DNA of 64,000 nt from Clostridiales bacterium (lineage in GTDB: Bacteria; Bacillota; Clostridia; Christensenellales; Aristaeellaceae): positions 27,428-91,427 of the forward strand of contig SFNY01000024.1 of NCBI GenBank assembly GCA_004554085.1, given 5' to 3'. How positions within the stretch are numbered: position 1 is the first letter of the stretch; the number at the start of each line of letters is the position of its first letter. The notes beneath the pieces were generated by a model that was not told the DNA's origin, did not search any database, and saw only the letters and a list, made by a program, of their open reading frames with translations. Both the position numbers and the translations under genes were made by a program. Positions 53,945 to 61,684 of this stretch are shown one piece after another.

Positions 53945-55975
53945 ATGGCAAAGGGATTTCTGCCGGTGACGGCAGCGGAGATGCGCGAACTGGGCTGGGA
54001 GCAGCCGGACTTTGTGTACGTGACGGGCGACGCCTACGTGGATCACCCGTCCTTCGGCCTGGCAATCATCTCCCGCGTGCTGGAAAACGCGGGCTACCAC
54101 GTGGCCATGCTGCCCCAGCCGGACTGGCATTCCTGCGAGGATTTCAAGCGCTTCGGACGGCCCAGGCTGGGCTTTCTGGTCACGGCGGGCGTAATTGACT
54201 CCATGGTGAACCACTATACCGCCGCCAAAAAGCCCCGCAGCGAGGACGTCTACTCCCCGGGCGGGCGCGCGGGTTGTCGGCCCGACCGGGCGACTGCGGT
54301 CTATTCCAACCGAATTCGCGAGGCCTACGGCTCCATTCCCATCGCCATCGGTGGCGTGGAGGCGTCGCTGCGGCGCTTCGCCCACTACGACTACTGGGAC
54401 GATCGGGTGCGCAATTCCATGCTGGTCGACAGCTGCGCGGATGTTTTGATGTTCGGCATGGGCGAGCGCAGCATCCTGCGCGTGGCGGAATTTATCGACT
54501 CCGGTCGGGATTTTGCCGAAATGCGCATTCCCGGCACCTGCGTCATGGCGAAGGAGGTACCGGAGGGCTTCCTGGAGATCGCCTCTCAGGAGGAGGTCGC
54601 CAAGGACAAGCGCGCCTACGCCGAGGCCTTCAAGCAGCAGTACGACCAGCAGGATCCGGTGCGGGGCAAGCCCCTCGCCCAGAAGCATGGGCGGCGGTAT
54701 CTTTTGCAAAACAAGCCGGATCTGCCGCTGACCCGCGACGAGCTGGACGCAGTCTACGCCCTGCCCTACAAGCGGGCCTGGCATCCGATGTACGATAAGC
54801 TGGGCGGCGTTCCGGCGATTCAGGAGGTGCAGTTCTCCATTGCCCAGGTGCGCGGCTGCTTCGGCGCGTGCAACTTCTGCGCGCTGACCTTCCATCAGGG
54901 CCGCATCGTGAGCTCCCGCAGCAAGGAGTCCATCCTGGCGGAAGGGCGGCTCCTGACCAAACAGCCTGGCTTCAAGGGCTACATTCACGACGTGGGCGGC
55001 CCCACGGCCAACTTCCGCGAGCCTGCCTGCGCAAAGCAGCTCAAGCGCGGCGCGTGCAGGGAGCGCCAGTGCCTGTTCCCGGAGCCGTGCAAGAATTTGA
55101 AGGCGGATCACCGGGAGTACATCGACATCCTGCGCAGCCTGCGCCAGCTTCCGGGCGTGAAAAAGGTGTTCGTGCGCTCGGGCATCCGCTACGACTACGT
55201 GCTGAAGGACAATAAGTCCGGCTTCCTGAACGAGCTGGTGAAGCACCACATCTCCGGCCAGCTGAAGGTCGCGCCGGAGCACGTGAGCCCCCGGGTTCTG
55301 GAGTACATGGGCAAGCCGGAGCCTTCGGTGTTCGAGGACTTCGTGCACCGCTACAAGCAGGCCAATGAAAACGCCCACATGGATCAGTATCTGGTGCCCT
55401 ACCTGATGTCCAGCCACCCCGGCAGCACGCTGGACGATGCGATCCTGCTGGCCTGCTATCTGAAAAAGAGCGGCCTGCGGCCCGAGCAGGTGCAGGATTT
55501 CTATCCCACGCCGGGCACCATGTCCACGGCGATGTTCCACACCGGCATCGATCCGCGCACCATGCAGCGCGTGTACGTGCCGAAGGATCCCCGCGAGAAG
55601 GCCATGCAGCGCGCGCTGATGCAGTACTTCAATCCCGCTAACCACAAGCTGGTGCTGGAGGCGCTGAAAAAGGCTGGGCGGGAGGATCTGATCGGCTGGA
55701 GCAATACCTGCCTGGTTCCGCCCTACCTGCGGGAGAAAAAATCCGATAAAAAAACTGAGGTCGGTTTTGAAAAAGGCACAAAGGGGAAAACAGCGCAGAA
55801 ATCCGGTGTATCTGTGAAAAAGGGTGCGCCCGACCGCCGCGAAAACCGACCTCCGAAGCATGGAGGAGCGCCTGCAAGGTCACAAAATGCGACCAGCGTT
55901 GGCCAAAAACCGACCAAACATGGAAATAATTCGACCAAAGTTAATTCAAAACCGTCCAAAGTCGGGAAAAGATGA
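53945..55975 (+). CDS. YgiQ-family radical SAM protein
   Basis: A 676-aa radical SAM enzyme. The 4Fe-4S motif CFGACNFCAL (about residue 308) follows IQEVQFSIAQVRG; other YgiQ blocks are the N-terminal PDFVYVTGDAYVDHPSFG, IGGVEASLRRFAHYDYWDD and the C-terminal DFYPTPGTMSTAMFHTGIDP. The last 70 residues (from about EKKSDKKTEVG) are a low-complexity basic Lys/Ser/Thr/Pro tail with repeated T-K / P-S-K motifs, probably disordered. The physiological reaction of YgiQ proteins is not established. It starts 1 bp after the mfd TGA, so the two are co-transcribed. Confidence 0.92.
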   Translation: MAKGFLPVTAAEMRELGWEQPDFVYVTGDAYVDHPSFGLAIISRVLENAGYHVAMLPQPDWHSCEDFKRFGRPRLGFLVTAGVIDSMVNHYTAAKKPRSEDVYSPGGRAGCRPDRATAVYSNRIREAYGSIPIAIGGVEASLRRFAHYDYWDDRVRNSMLVDSCADVLMFGMGERSILRVAEFIDSGRDFAEMRIPGTCVMAKEVPEGFLEIASQEEVAKDKRAYAEAFKQQYDQQDPVRGKPLAQKHGRRYLLQNKPDLPLTRDELDAVYALPYKRAWHPMYDKLGGVPAIQEVQFSIAQVRGCFGACNFCALTFHQGRIVSSRSKESILAEGRLLTKQPGFKGYIHDVGGPTANFREPACAKQLKRGACRERQCLFPEPCKNLKADHREYIDILRSLRQLPGVKKVFVRSGIRYDYVLKDNKSGFLNELVKHHISGQLKVAPEHVSPRVLEYMGKPEPSVFEDFVHRYKQANENAHMDQYLVPYLMSSHPGSTLDDAILLACYLKKSGLRPEQVQDFYPTPGTMSTAMFHTGIDPRTMQRVYVPKDPREKAMQRALMQYFNPANHKLVLEALKKAGREDLIGWSNTCLVPPYLREKKSDKKTEVGFEKGTKGKTAQKSGVSVKKGAPDRRENRPPKHGGAPARSQNATSVGQKPTKHGNNSTKVNSKPSKVGKR

Positions 55976-56004
55976 TTGACAGACTTCGGTTGGTTTGTTA
56001 CAAT
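55976..56004 (+). promoter_or_regulatory. SigA promoter of the TetR-amidase operon
   Basis: TTGACA (55976-55981) begins immediately after the ygiQ stop; a 17-bp spacer and TACAAT (55999-56004) follow, 38 bp before the TetR ATG. Confidence 0.75.
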
Positions 56005-56041
56005 GTTGTCATAATCACAGAACAAAGGAGGCGGCTTGGCC

Positions 56042-56743
56042 ATGAAGAAGGGTGAACTGCGCAGGGATTCCATCCTCAGAACCGCCGAAAAGCTGTTCTT
56101 TGAGAAGGGCTACGACGAGACGTCCATTCAGGATATCCTGGACGCGCTGTCCATCTCCAAGGGCGGCTTCTATCACTACTTTGAATCAAAGATCGCGCTT
56201 CTGGAGGAGATTTGCCGCCAGCGCGCGGCGACTGAGCTGGAGCATATTCGCGCGGAGCTGTACTCCGGGAAGCTCAATCCGGTGCAGAAGCTCAATCTGC
56301 TGCTGGGAACGCTGCACCTGTTCAACCGCGAGTCGCCGGAGTTCACGGCGCTGGTGCTGAAGCTGAGCTACATCGACTGCGACGTGCACTTCCGGGAGCA
56401 GACCCGCAGCTTCATGCTGGATAGCCTGCGCCCGCTGCTGGACGAGGTCGTCTCCGCTGGCATCGCCGACGGCAGCTTCTTCACCCGCAATCCGGGGCAG
56501 ATCGGCCGCATCGTGCTGATGCTGAGCTGCGATGTCAATGACGAGGCCTGTCGGATCCTCGCGGAAAACCCGGACAATCCGGACTGCGTGATCGGCATCG
56601 TGGACCTGCTCAACGCCTACCGGGAGGCTGTGGAGAACCTGCTTGGCGCAAGTTTTGGCAGCATTTCCCTCTTTGATGTGGAACATTTGATGCGTGCATT
56701 CCGTCAAACTGCCGTTCAATTGAAGATTCTGGAGGCAAAATGA
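56042..56743 (+). CDS. TetR/AcrR-family transcriptional regulator
   Basis: A 233-aa regulator with a TetR helix-turn-helix (KLFFEKGYDETSIQDILDALSISKGGFYHYFESKIALLEEI) at residues about 15-55 and a ligand domain I cannot place. ATG 56042 follows AAAGGAGG by 10 bases; TTG 56036 is also in frame. The gene runs into the amidase gene with a 1-bp gap, so it probably controls its own operon; no typical palindromic operator was obvious around the promoter. Confidence 0.9.
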   Translation: MKKGELRRDSILRTAEKLFFEKGYDETSIQDILDALSISKGGFYHYFESKIALLEEICRQRAATELEHIRAELYSGKLNPVQKLNLLLGTLHLFNRESPEFTALVLKLSYIDCDVHFREQTRSFMLDSLRPLLDEVVSAGIADGSFFTRNPGQIGRIVLMLSCDVNDEACRILAENPDNPDCVIGIVDLLNAYREAVENLLGASFGSISLFDVEHLMRAFRQTAVQLKILEAK

Positions 56744-56744
56744 T

Positions 56745-57590
56745 ATGATGCGTAGAATTCTGATCTGCCTGCTGGCAGTTTCGATGCTTCTTGGCTGTGC
56801 GCTGGCGGAGGTTGTTCCGATCCAGGGCACGGTTTCGGTCACCAGCGTCGCGGAGACGCCTACCGTCACGCCCGCGCCCACGGCAACTGCCATCCGCGCC
56901 ACGGACGCGGCGGCGACCATTGCAACCACTCCTGAACCCACACCCACGCCCGAACCGACCCAGATGCCCCGGCTCTACGGCCTGCGCATCGGCATCGATC
57001 CGGGACATCAGGAGCACGCCAACAGCGAGAAGGAGCCGGTCGCGCCAAACAGCTCGGAGACGAAGTCGAAGGTCTCCTCCGGCACTGCGGGCGTAAGCAC
57101 CGGCATTGCGGAGTACATCACCAATCTGGAGGTTGCCCTGAAGCTGCGGACGGCGCTGGAGACACAGGGCTGCGAGGTGTACATGACCCGTGAAGTCAAT
57201 GATATTGACATCTCCAACCTGGAGCGCGCCGAAATGATGAACGAGTTGGGCGTGGATCTTGTGCTGCGCCTGCACTGCGACGGTGCGACGGACAAGAGTG
57301 CCAACGGCATCGGCATGTTCGTGCGCGCGACCGGCGAGAAGCAGGAGGAGAGCGAGGCTGCGGCGAAGGTGCTGCTGGAGGCCATGAGCGAGGCCACCGG
57401 CGCGAAGGCGCGCGGCGTGTTCCTGCGCGACACCTATACGATGAACAACTGGTCCATCGTGCCCTGCATCCTGGTGGAGATGGGCTACATGTCCAACCCC
57501 GACGAGGATGAAAAGCTCAACGACCCCGCCTATCAGGATCTGCTTGTGCAGGGCATGGTGGAGGGCATTGCCCGCTACTTTGAACGCTGA
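56745..57590 (+). CDS. Secreted N-acetylmuramoyl-L-alanine amidase (Amidase_3)
   Basis: A 281-aa wall hydrolase. A signal peptide with lipobox-like LLGC and ALAE is followed by a Thr/Pro/Ala linker (TPTVTPAPTATAI, TPEPTPTPEPTQ) and a zinc amidase domain: ligands in IGIDPGHQE (about 82-90), Glu in NLEVALKL and His in VLRLHCDGAT, with the catalytic Glu in LVEMGYMSN. Cuts the amide between MurNAc and L-Ala. Co-transcribed with the TetR gene and the small membrane gene. ATG 56748 would be an equally good start. Confidence 0.9.
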   Translation: MMRRILICLLAVSMLLGCALAEVVPIQGTVSVTSVAETPTVTPAPTATAIRATDAAATIATTPEPTPTPEPTQMPRLYGLRIGIDPGHQEHANSEKEPVAPNSSETKSKVSSGTAGVSTGIAEYITNLEVALKLRTALETQGCEVYMTREVNDIDISNLERAEMMNELGVDLVLRLHCDGATDKSANGIGMFVRATGEKQEESEAAAKVLLEAMSEATGAKARGVFLRDTYTMNNWSIVPCILVEMGYMSNPDEDEKLNDPAYQDLLVQGMVEGIARYFER

Positions 57591-57602
57591 GCAAGGGCGG
57601 AG

Positions 57603-57821
57603 ATGACGATGCATGATCTGCCTGCGCTCCTGGGTGTGCTGGGCCTGATTTGCCTGGGACTGAGCCTATGGCTCCAGCGCGGTTGCGCGCGGGGGCGGTT
57701 TCCGCTGGGCCGGAGGCGGTTCTGCGCGGCGCTGGCGGTGGTGCTGGGCGTCGCCGCACCCTTTGCGCTGCTGCCCGGACTGGCCTGCATGGGCCTGTGG
57801 CTTCTCTGCATGTGGAGCTGA
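57603..57821 (+). CDS. Possible small two-span membrane protein
   Basis: A 72-aa frame with two hydrophobic segments (about 8-24 and 42-68) separated by an Arg-rich loop (QRGCARGRFPLGRRRF). GGGCGGAG lies before ATG 57603 and it follows the amidase gene by 12 bp, which supports a real gene, but the window is GC-biased and no family is recognised. ATG 57609 is the other possible start. Confidence 0.45.
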   Translation: MTMHDLPALLGVLGLICLGLSLWLQRGCARGRFPLGRRRFCAALAVVLGVAAPFALLPGLACMGLWLLCMWS

Positions 57822-57870
57822 AAATCGTGTTATTTTTTCATGTTTCCCCTGGATTGTCGCCGCAATTGGA

Positions 57871-57899
57871 TTGACAGGACGGGGGAAAACATGTATAAT
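57871..57899 (+). promoter_or_regulatory. SigA promoter of the rplU-prp-rpmA operon
   Basis: Perfect TTGACA (57871-57876), 17-bp spacer and perfect TATAAT (57894-57899), in keeping with a highly expressed ribosomal operon. Confidence 0.9.
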
Positions 57900-57904
57900 A
57901 ACTC

Positions 57905-57975
57905 GGTAAGCCGCTCGAAGTCGGCTTGAAACGCATGCAAATGCTGCCAAACTTCGGCGAGATTTTAGTATAGGA
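57905..57975 (+). promoter_or_regulatory. Probable L21 leader (autoregulatory 5' UTR)
   Basis: The 5' UTR holds AAGCCG-CTCGAAGT-CGGCTT (57908-57927) and a following GCC-AAACTTC-GGC hairpin. Firmicutes rplU transcripts usually carry an L21 leader that binds the protein; the position and paired elements fit, but I could not score it against the model. Confidence 0.45.
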
Positions 57976-57985
57976 GGTGCAACGC

Positions 57986-58297
57986 GTGTACGCAGTCATT
58001 CAGACCGGTGGCAAGCAGTACCGTGTTCAGCAGGGCGACGTTATTTTCGTAGAGAAGATCAACGCGCAGGCAGACGAAGCGGTTACTTTCGATGAGGTTC
58101 TGCTCGTCGGCAACGATGGCGAGACCAAGATCGGCACTCCCGTGGTCGAGGGTGCAAAGGTCGAGGGCAAGGTTCTGGCGCAGGTCAAGTCCAAGAAGAT
58201 CGTCGTCTATAAGTACAAGGCCAAGAAGAACGAGCGCAAAAAGCAGGGCCATCGTCAGCCCTACACCAAGGTTGAAATCACCGCCATCAACGGCTGA
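57986..58297 (+). CDS. rplU: 50S ribosomal protein L21
   Basis: 103 aa, starting at GTG 57986 behind AGGAGGTGC so that the product begins MYAVIQTGGKQYRVQ. Family markers include FVEKI, KIGTPVVEGAKVEGKVLAQ and the C-terminal KKNERKKQGHRQPYTKVEI. It binds 23S rRNA. The stop overlaps the prp ATG. Confidence 0.97.
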   Translation: MYAVIQTGGKQYRVQQGDVIFVEKINAQADEAVTFDEVLLVGNDGETKIGTPVVEGAKVEGKVLAQVKSKKIVVYKYKAKKNERKKQGHRQPYTKVEITAING

Positions 58298-58650
58298 TGA
58301 AATCCTCGGGAACGACCGTTACTTTTTTGAAGCGGTCCGACGGCGCTCTGCTCGGATACAGGGCCAACGGACATTCGGGTTATGCTGAATCTGGCGCGGA
58401 CATCGTCTGCGCGGCGATTTCAGCGCTGACCCAGACCACGCTCAACGGACTGAAAAACGTTCTGAAGGCGCCGGTGATGTTCGACCAGGACGATGATGGA
58501 GCGTTCATTGAAGCAATTTTGACGCCCGAAGCCAGCGAGGATCAGATCCGGCAGGCACAGCTTCTGCTGGTGACGCTTCTGGAGGGGCTTCAGGCAATCC
58601 AGAGGGGATACCCTCGAAATCTTCGGATTATCTTCAAGGAACGGAGGTAA
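58297..58650 (+). CDS. prp: Ribosomal-processing cysteine protease Prp
   Basis: 117 aa, the YsxB/Prp enzyme that removes the N-terminal extension of L27 in Firmicutes. The catalytic His and Cys are in RANGHSGYAESGADIVCAAIS. Positioned exactly between rplU and rpmA, as in most Firmicutes; the ATG overlaps the rplU stop by 1 bp. Confidence 0.95.
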   Translation: MKSSGTTVTFLKRSDGALLGYRANGHSGYAESGADIVCAAISALTQTTLNGLKNVLKAPVMFDQDDDGAFIEAILTPEASEDQIRQAQLLLVTLLEGLQAIQRGYPRNLRIIFKERR

Positions 58651-58655
58651 AGCAA

Positions 58656-58952
58656 ATGTTCAAGATGAATCTGCAGCTCTTCGCTCATAAGAAGGGAATG
58701 GGTTCCTCCCGCAACGGCCGCGACAGCCATGCGCAGCGCCTGGGCACCAAGCGCAGCGATGGTCAGTTCGTACTGGCGGGAAACATTCTCGTTCGCCAGC
58801 GCGGAACGAAAATCCATCCCGGCCACAATGTTGGCATCGGTGATGATGATACCCTCTACGCAAAGATTGACGGCATCGTCAAGTTCGAGCGCAAGGACAA
58901 GACCCGCAAGCAGGTCAGCATCTATCCCAAGACGGAAGCTGCTGCCGAATAA
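58656..58952 (+). CDS. rpmA: 50S ribosomal protein L27 with Prp-cleavable N-terminal extension
   Basis: 98 aa. The first nine residues, MFKMNLQLF, precede the mature start AHKKGMGSSRNGRDSHAQRLG and match the Prp cleavage site. The mature N-terminus reaches the peptidyl-transferase centre. GGAGGTAA lies before the ATG. Confidence 0.97.
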   Translation: MFKMNLQLFAHKKGMGSSRNGRDSHAQRLGTKRSDGQFVLAGNILVRQRGTKIHPGHNVGIGDDDTLYAKIDGIVKFERKDKTRKQVSIYPKTEAAAE

Positions 58953-58965
58953 TTTGGTCGCTGAA

Positions 58966-58993
58966 GCGTCGGAGAGGAATCTCCGGCGCTTTT
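58966..58993 (+). terminator. Terminator of the rplU-prp-rpmA operon
   Basis: A 10-bp stem with one T-G pair (GCGTCGGAGA / TCTCCGGCGC), loop GGAA, then TTTT. Confidence 0.9.
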
Positions 58994-59040
58994 GTCGATT
59001 CTGGCGGAATACTTGATCTGAGAAATACGGATGGTGAACG

Positions 59041-59877
59041 ATGGAAAAGACATGGCTTGGCGGCGAGCAGATTGATCTGCGACTGTGCCTGATGGACAGC
59101 GCCCAGTGCTTTCACTTTGATGCGCTGGAGGGCGGCTTTGCGGGCGTGGTAAACGGACAGCCCGTGCTGCTATGGCAGGAGGACGGCGGCATATACGCCC
59201 GGGGCGCGATGGACGCGGCACAATTGCGGCTTTTTCTCGATCTGGATCGGGACTACGGCGCGCTGGCCCGGGAGTTTGCCCACATCCCTGCGGCGGAGCG
59301 CGCCATCGCGCTGTATCCGGGGCTGCGGGTGCTCAATCAGGACCCCTGGGAGGCGCTGCTTGCCTTCATTCTGTCCGCAAACAACAATGTGCGACGCATC
59401 CGCAGCCTGGTAGAGGCGCTGTGCGGCGCGCTGGGGGAGGAATTTGCGCTGGACGGGCACGTGCTGCGCGGCTTTCCATCGCCTGAGAAGCTGGCAAGCT
59501 GCGAGGAGAGTCTATTACGCGGCCTGGGCGTGGGCTATCGCGCACCCTATCTCATCGGCACGGCACAGGCGGTGCTGGAGGGCTTCCCGCTGTGGCAGCT
59601 CAGGGAGATGGACTACTTCGAGGCCCACCGGCTGCTGATCTCCCTTCCCGGCGTGGGCGACAAGGTGGCGGACTGCGTGCTGCTGTTCGGCTGCGGACAG
59701 ACCTCGGCCTTCCCGGTGGACGTGTGGGTGGAGAAGCTGCTGAAGAGCTGGTTCGGCGTGTGTGGGTGCAGCCGGAAGAAGCTGATGCTGCGCTCCCGGG
59801 AGCTGCTGGGGCCGAACGCGGGCCTCTTGCAGCAGTTTTTGTTCCATGCCGCGCGGATGGGCGACATCGAGCTGTGA
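59041..59877 (+). CDS. OGG1-like 8-oxoguanine DNA glycosylase
   Basis: A 278-aa helix-hairpin-helix glycosylase with an N-terminal OGG_N-like beta domain. The catalytic Lys is in LPGVGDKVADCVLLF and the conserved Asp in FPVDVWVEKLL (residues about 205-232). QDPWEALLAFILSANNNVRRI is typical of the OGG family in Firmicutes. It excises 8-oxoG paired with C. It occupies the slot after rpmA where obg is often found. Start ATG 59041 has only a weak ribosome site (GGTGAACG). Confidence 0.88.
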   Translation: MEKTWLGGEQIDLRLCLMDSAQCFHFDALEGGFAGVVNGQPVLLWQEDGGIYARGAMDAAQLRLFLDLDRDYGALAREFAHIPAAERAIALYPGLRVLNQDPWEALLAFILSANNNVRRIRSLVEALCGALGEEFALDGHVLRGFPSPEKLASCEESLLRGLGVGYRAPYLIGTAQAVLEGFPLWQLREMDYFEAHRLLISLPGVGDKVADCVLLFGCGQTSAFPVDVWVEKLLKSWFGVCGCSRKKLMLRSRELLGPNAGLLQQFLFHAARMGDIEL

Positions 59878-59958
59878 AGCTGAACAATTCGCTGTCGTTT
59901 CGTTTGAATACAGCGGAGTCGGGCTGTTGAGAAAGCATCGCAGGACAGCCTGTAAAAT

Positions 59959-60142
59959 CGGAAGTGACGGCGTGTACGTCACTTCCGGCATTTTTCGGAA
60001 GCATAGTGGAGAAAAATGCATTCCCGCTCCGGTTGCCGCCCGGAAATTCCGCAGAATTTCAGGCAACCGGCCCCACCGCGTTGAAAAACAGAGTTTTTCA
60101 ACGCAATAAAAGCGCCGCTGTATCGCGTTGATACGGCGGCGT
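59959..60142. repeat. Cluster of four hairpins after the OGG gene, including the C39 terminator
   Basis: Four inverted repeats fill most of the gap: CGGAAGTGACG / CGTCACTTCCG (59959-59987); a nested pair GGTTGCC / GGCAACC around GAAATTC / GAATTTC (60031-60068); CGTTGAAAAAC-AGA-GTTTTTCAACG (60079-60103, 11 bp, 3-nt loop); and a 13-bp stem at 60112-60142 that on the minus strand runs into TTTTATTG and probably terminates the C39 gene. Nothing coding is seen here. The style matches the other arrays in the window. Confidence 0.6.
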
Positions 60143-60194
60143 TGGTCTGTTTTGAACCTCCCCTGCACGAAGTTCTGCCGAGCCGGAGGACAGT

Positions 60195-60970
60195 TTATTC
60201 GGCCGTGGGGATGGCGACGAGGAAGCACATGTCGTTCAGTTCGCCGGATTCCTCATCGAAGAAATTGTAGAAGGTGAAGTTGTACAGGAAGCGCTCGGCG
60301 GAGTACACGCCGTAGCCGTCCTGATTGTGGTCGGTGGTGTCGTAGGGATCCGCCACGATGATCACGTCGTCCTGGGTGGTCTCGGTGCCCATGGTGTCGT
60401 AGCCGATGATGACCTGCCAGTGTCCGCCCCAGTCGTTCCAGCCGATCAGGATGGGATTGCCCGCGGCCAGGGTTTCCTGAATGAAGTCGAAGGTGAAGAT
60501 GTCGTACACGTCCTCGCCGGCGTCGATGGCGGAGTAGCAGTCGAAGCCGCCCACGCCGTCAAAGATGGCAATCAGCTGGGAGAGGCTGGTTGCGCCGGGG
60601 GTGAGGCCGTTGGGACGCAGCTGTGCGAGGGTTTCCTCGGTATAATCGCCGCGCAGGCCTACCACTCCAGGGTCATCAGGGCGCTGGTCACGCCGCAGCT
60701 CCACTCGCTGGACTGCTGGATGGTCTTGAAGTGGGGGAGGATGGTCAGCGTTTCTCCGGATTCCATGTTATAAAAATCCAGATTGCTGAAGTAGGGGCTG
60801 CCCTGGTGGTCGCCCAGGCGCTCGACGCTGTCCGCGCCGTCGTCGGGGCTGAGGTCGCAGCTGTCGTCAAACTTCATTTCGTCGGTGTAATTGCCGGCCT
60901 CAGTTGCAAAAGCAGAGGTCAGGCTGAGGGACATGCAGAGTACAAGCAACCATACAATCAGTTTTTTCAT
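60195..60970 (-). pseudogene. Secreted C39-like cysteine peptidase, frame-disrupted
   Basis: The N-terminal part has a signal peptide (to about SAFA-T), then LPHFKTIQQSSEWSCGVTSALMTLEW with the catalytic Cys. A TAG follows at once, but the homologous chain continues in another frame as GLRGDYTEETLAQLRPNG, GGHWQVIIGYD (catalytic His) and ADPYDTTDHNQDGYGVYSAE (Asp). Restoring one base after W (TAC GGC in place of TA GGC at about 60660) rejoins them into a full peptidase of about 258 residues. AGGAGTG precedes ATG 60970. The long hairpin-rich region upstream on the same strand could be its leader. Confidence 0.75.
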
Positions 60971-61038
60971 TGTTTCTCACTCCTGAAAAAATGTAATTGT
61001 ACTTGTTACAGGCACCGTGATTGTCTCGTTTGCTGATT

Positions 61039-61572
61039 GGGCACGCTGTGCCCGCCCTTCGACAGATTCAATGAACGGATCTTTGAGTCTATATAGTTAT
61101 GGGTTCTGTGATTCAAAAAATGGTTATGAACTTGCTCCTTTTACTACTCTCATGCTGTTTTACACAAGTACGGGTGGGAGTTGCCTCCCGCGCTACCTAC
61201 GGAGAGAAGCTCTCCGCACTGTAAAATTGGCCGAGCCCGCGTATGGGCTCCAACAAGAGAATGCTGCTGTTCCGGCTCAACCCTCCTTTTGTGCAGCGGA
61301 ATTCAGCTTGTTAAAATGCTTTGACAAGCTGGTGGACGGGGGAGCAAACTCCCCCGCCACTGCCACCCCCACCAGTCTCCGCTGAAATCCAAAGATTTCC
61401 GGGCGCGGAGACTGCAAGGAATCGATTTTTGCTCTGGAAAAGGGTTTTCCGCCGCAAAAATCGCCCGCCCCCGGCGTACACGCCGCCGGGTACGATTGAA
61501 GTGCGAAAGGGCTTCGGCCCTCTCGCGCTCTCCTGGGGTTTGACAGTAGGCTTGCGCATAAGTATGCGCAAT
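61039..61572 (-). ncRNA. Candidate structured RNA or long leader: 11 consecutive hairpins behind a promoter
   Basis: No gene is recognisable in these 530 bases; instead at least 11 strong inverted repeats follow one another. Best: 61554-61569 (6 bp), 61503-61526 (4+5 bp), 61472-61485, 61423-61463 (10-bp outer stem CGATTTTTGC plus 6-bp inner, loop GGG), 61373-61414 (10-bp CAGTCTCCGC plus 6-bp inner, loop CAAA), 61332-61360 (4+8 bp, loop CAAA), 61305-61330, 61233-61250, 61200-61216 (7 bp, loop AAG), 61176-61189 and 61039-61053. A promoter at 61579-61606 reads through all of them on the minus strand. Class unknown. Confidence 0.45.
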
Positions 61573-61578
61573 GGGGTA

Positions 61579-61606
61579 ATTATAGCAGAATATGATGAGA
61601 ATACAA
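61579..61606 (-). promoter_or_regulatory. Predicted SigA promoter of the hairpin-array transcript
   Basis: Minus-strand TTGTAT (61601-61606), a 16-bp spacer and perfect TATAAT (61579-61584). Transcription would start a few bases before the first hairpin of the array. Confidence 0.6.
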
Positions 61607-61684
61607 TCCCTCGGAGCGGATATTTCTGTTATTTTTTTCCGCAACCGGAGGATTTTCGGAATGTTTATTCGGGAAATATGCAGC

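Noticed and set aside
50161..53946. 1261-codon minus-strand open frame opposite mfd
   Set aside because: Shadow of mfd with no recognisable domain; long antisense frames occur under every GC-rich gene here.
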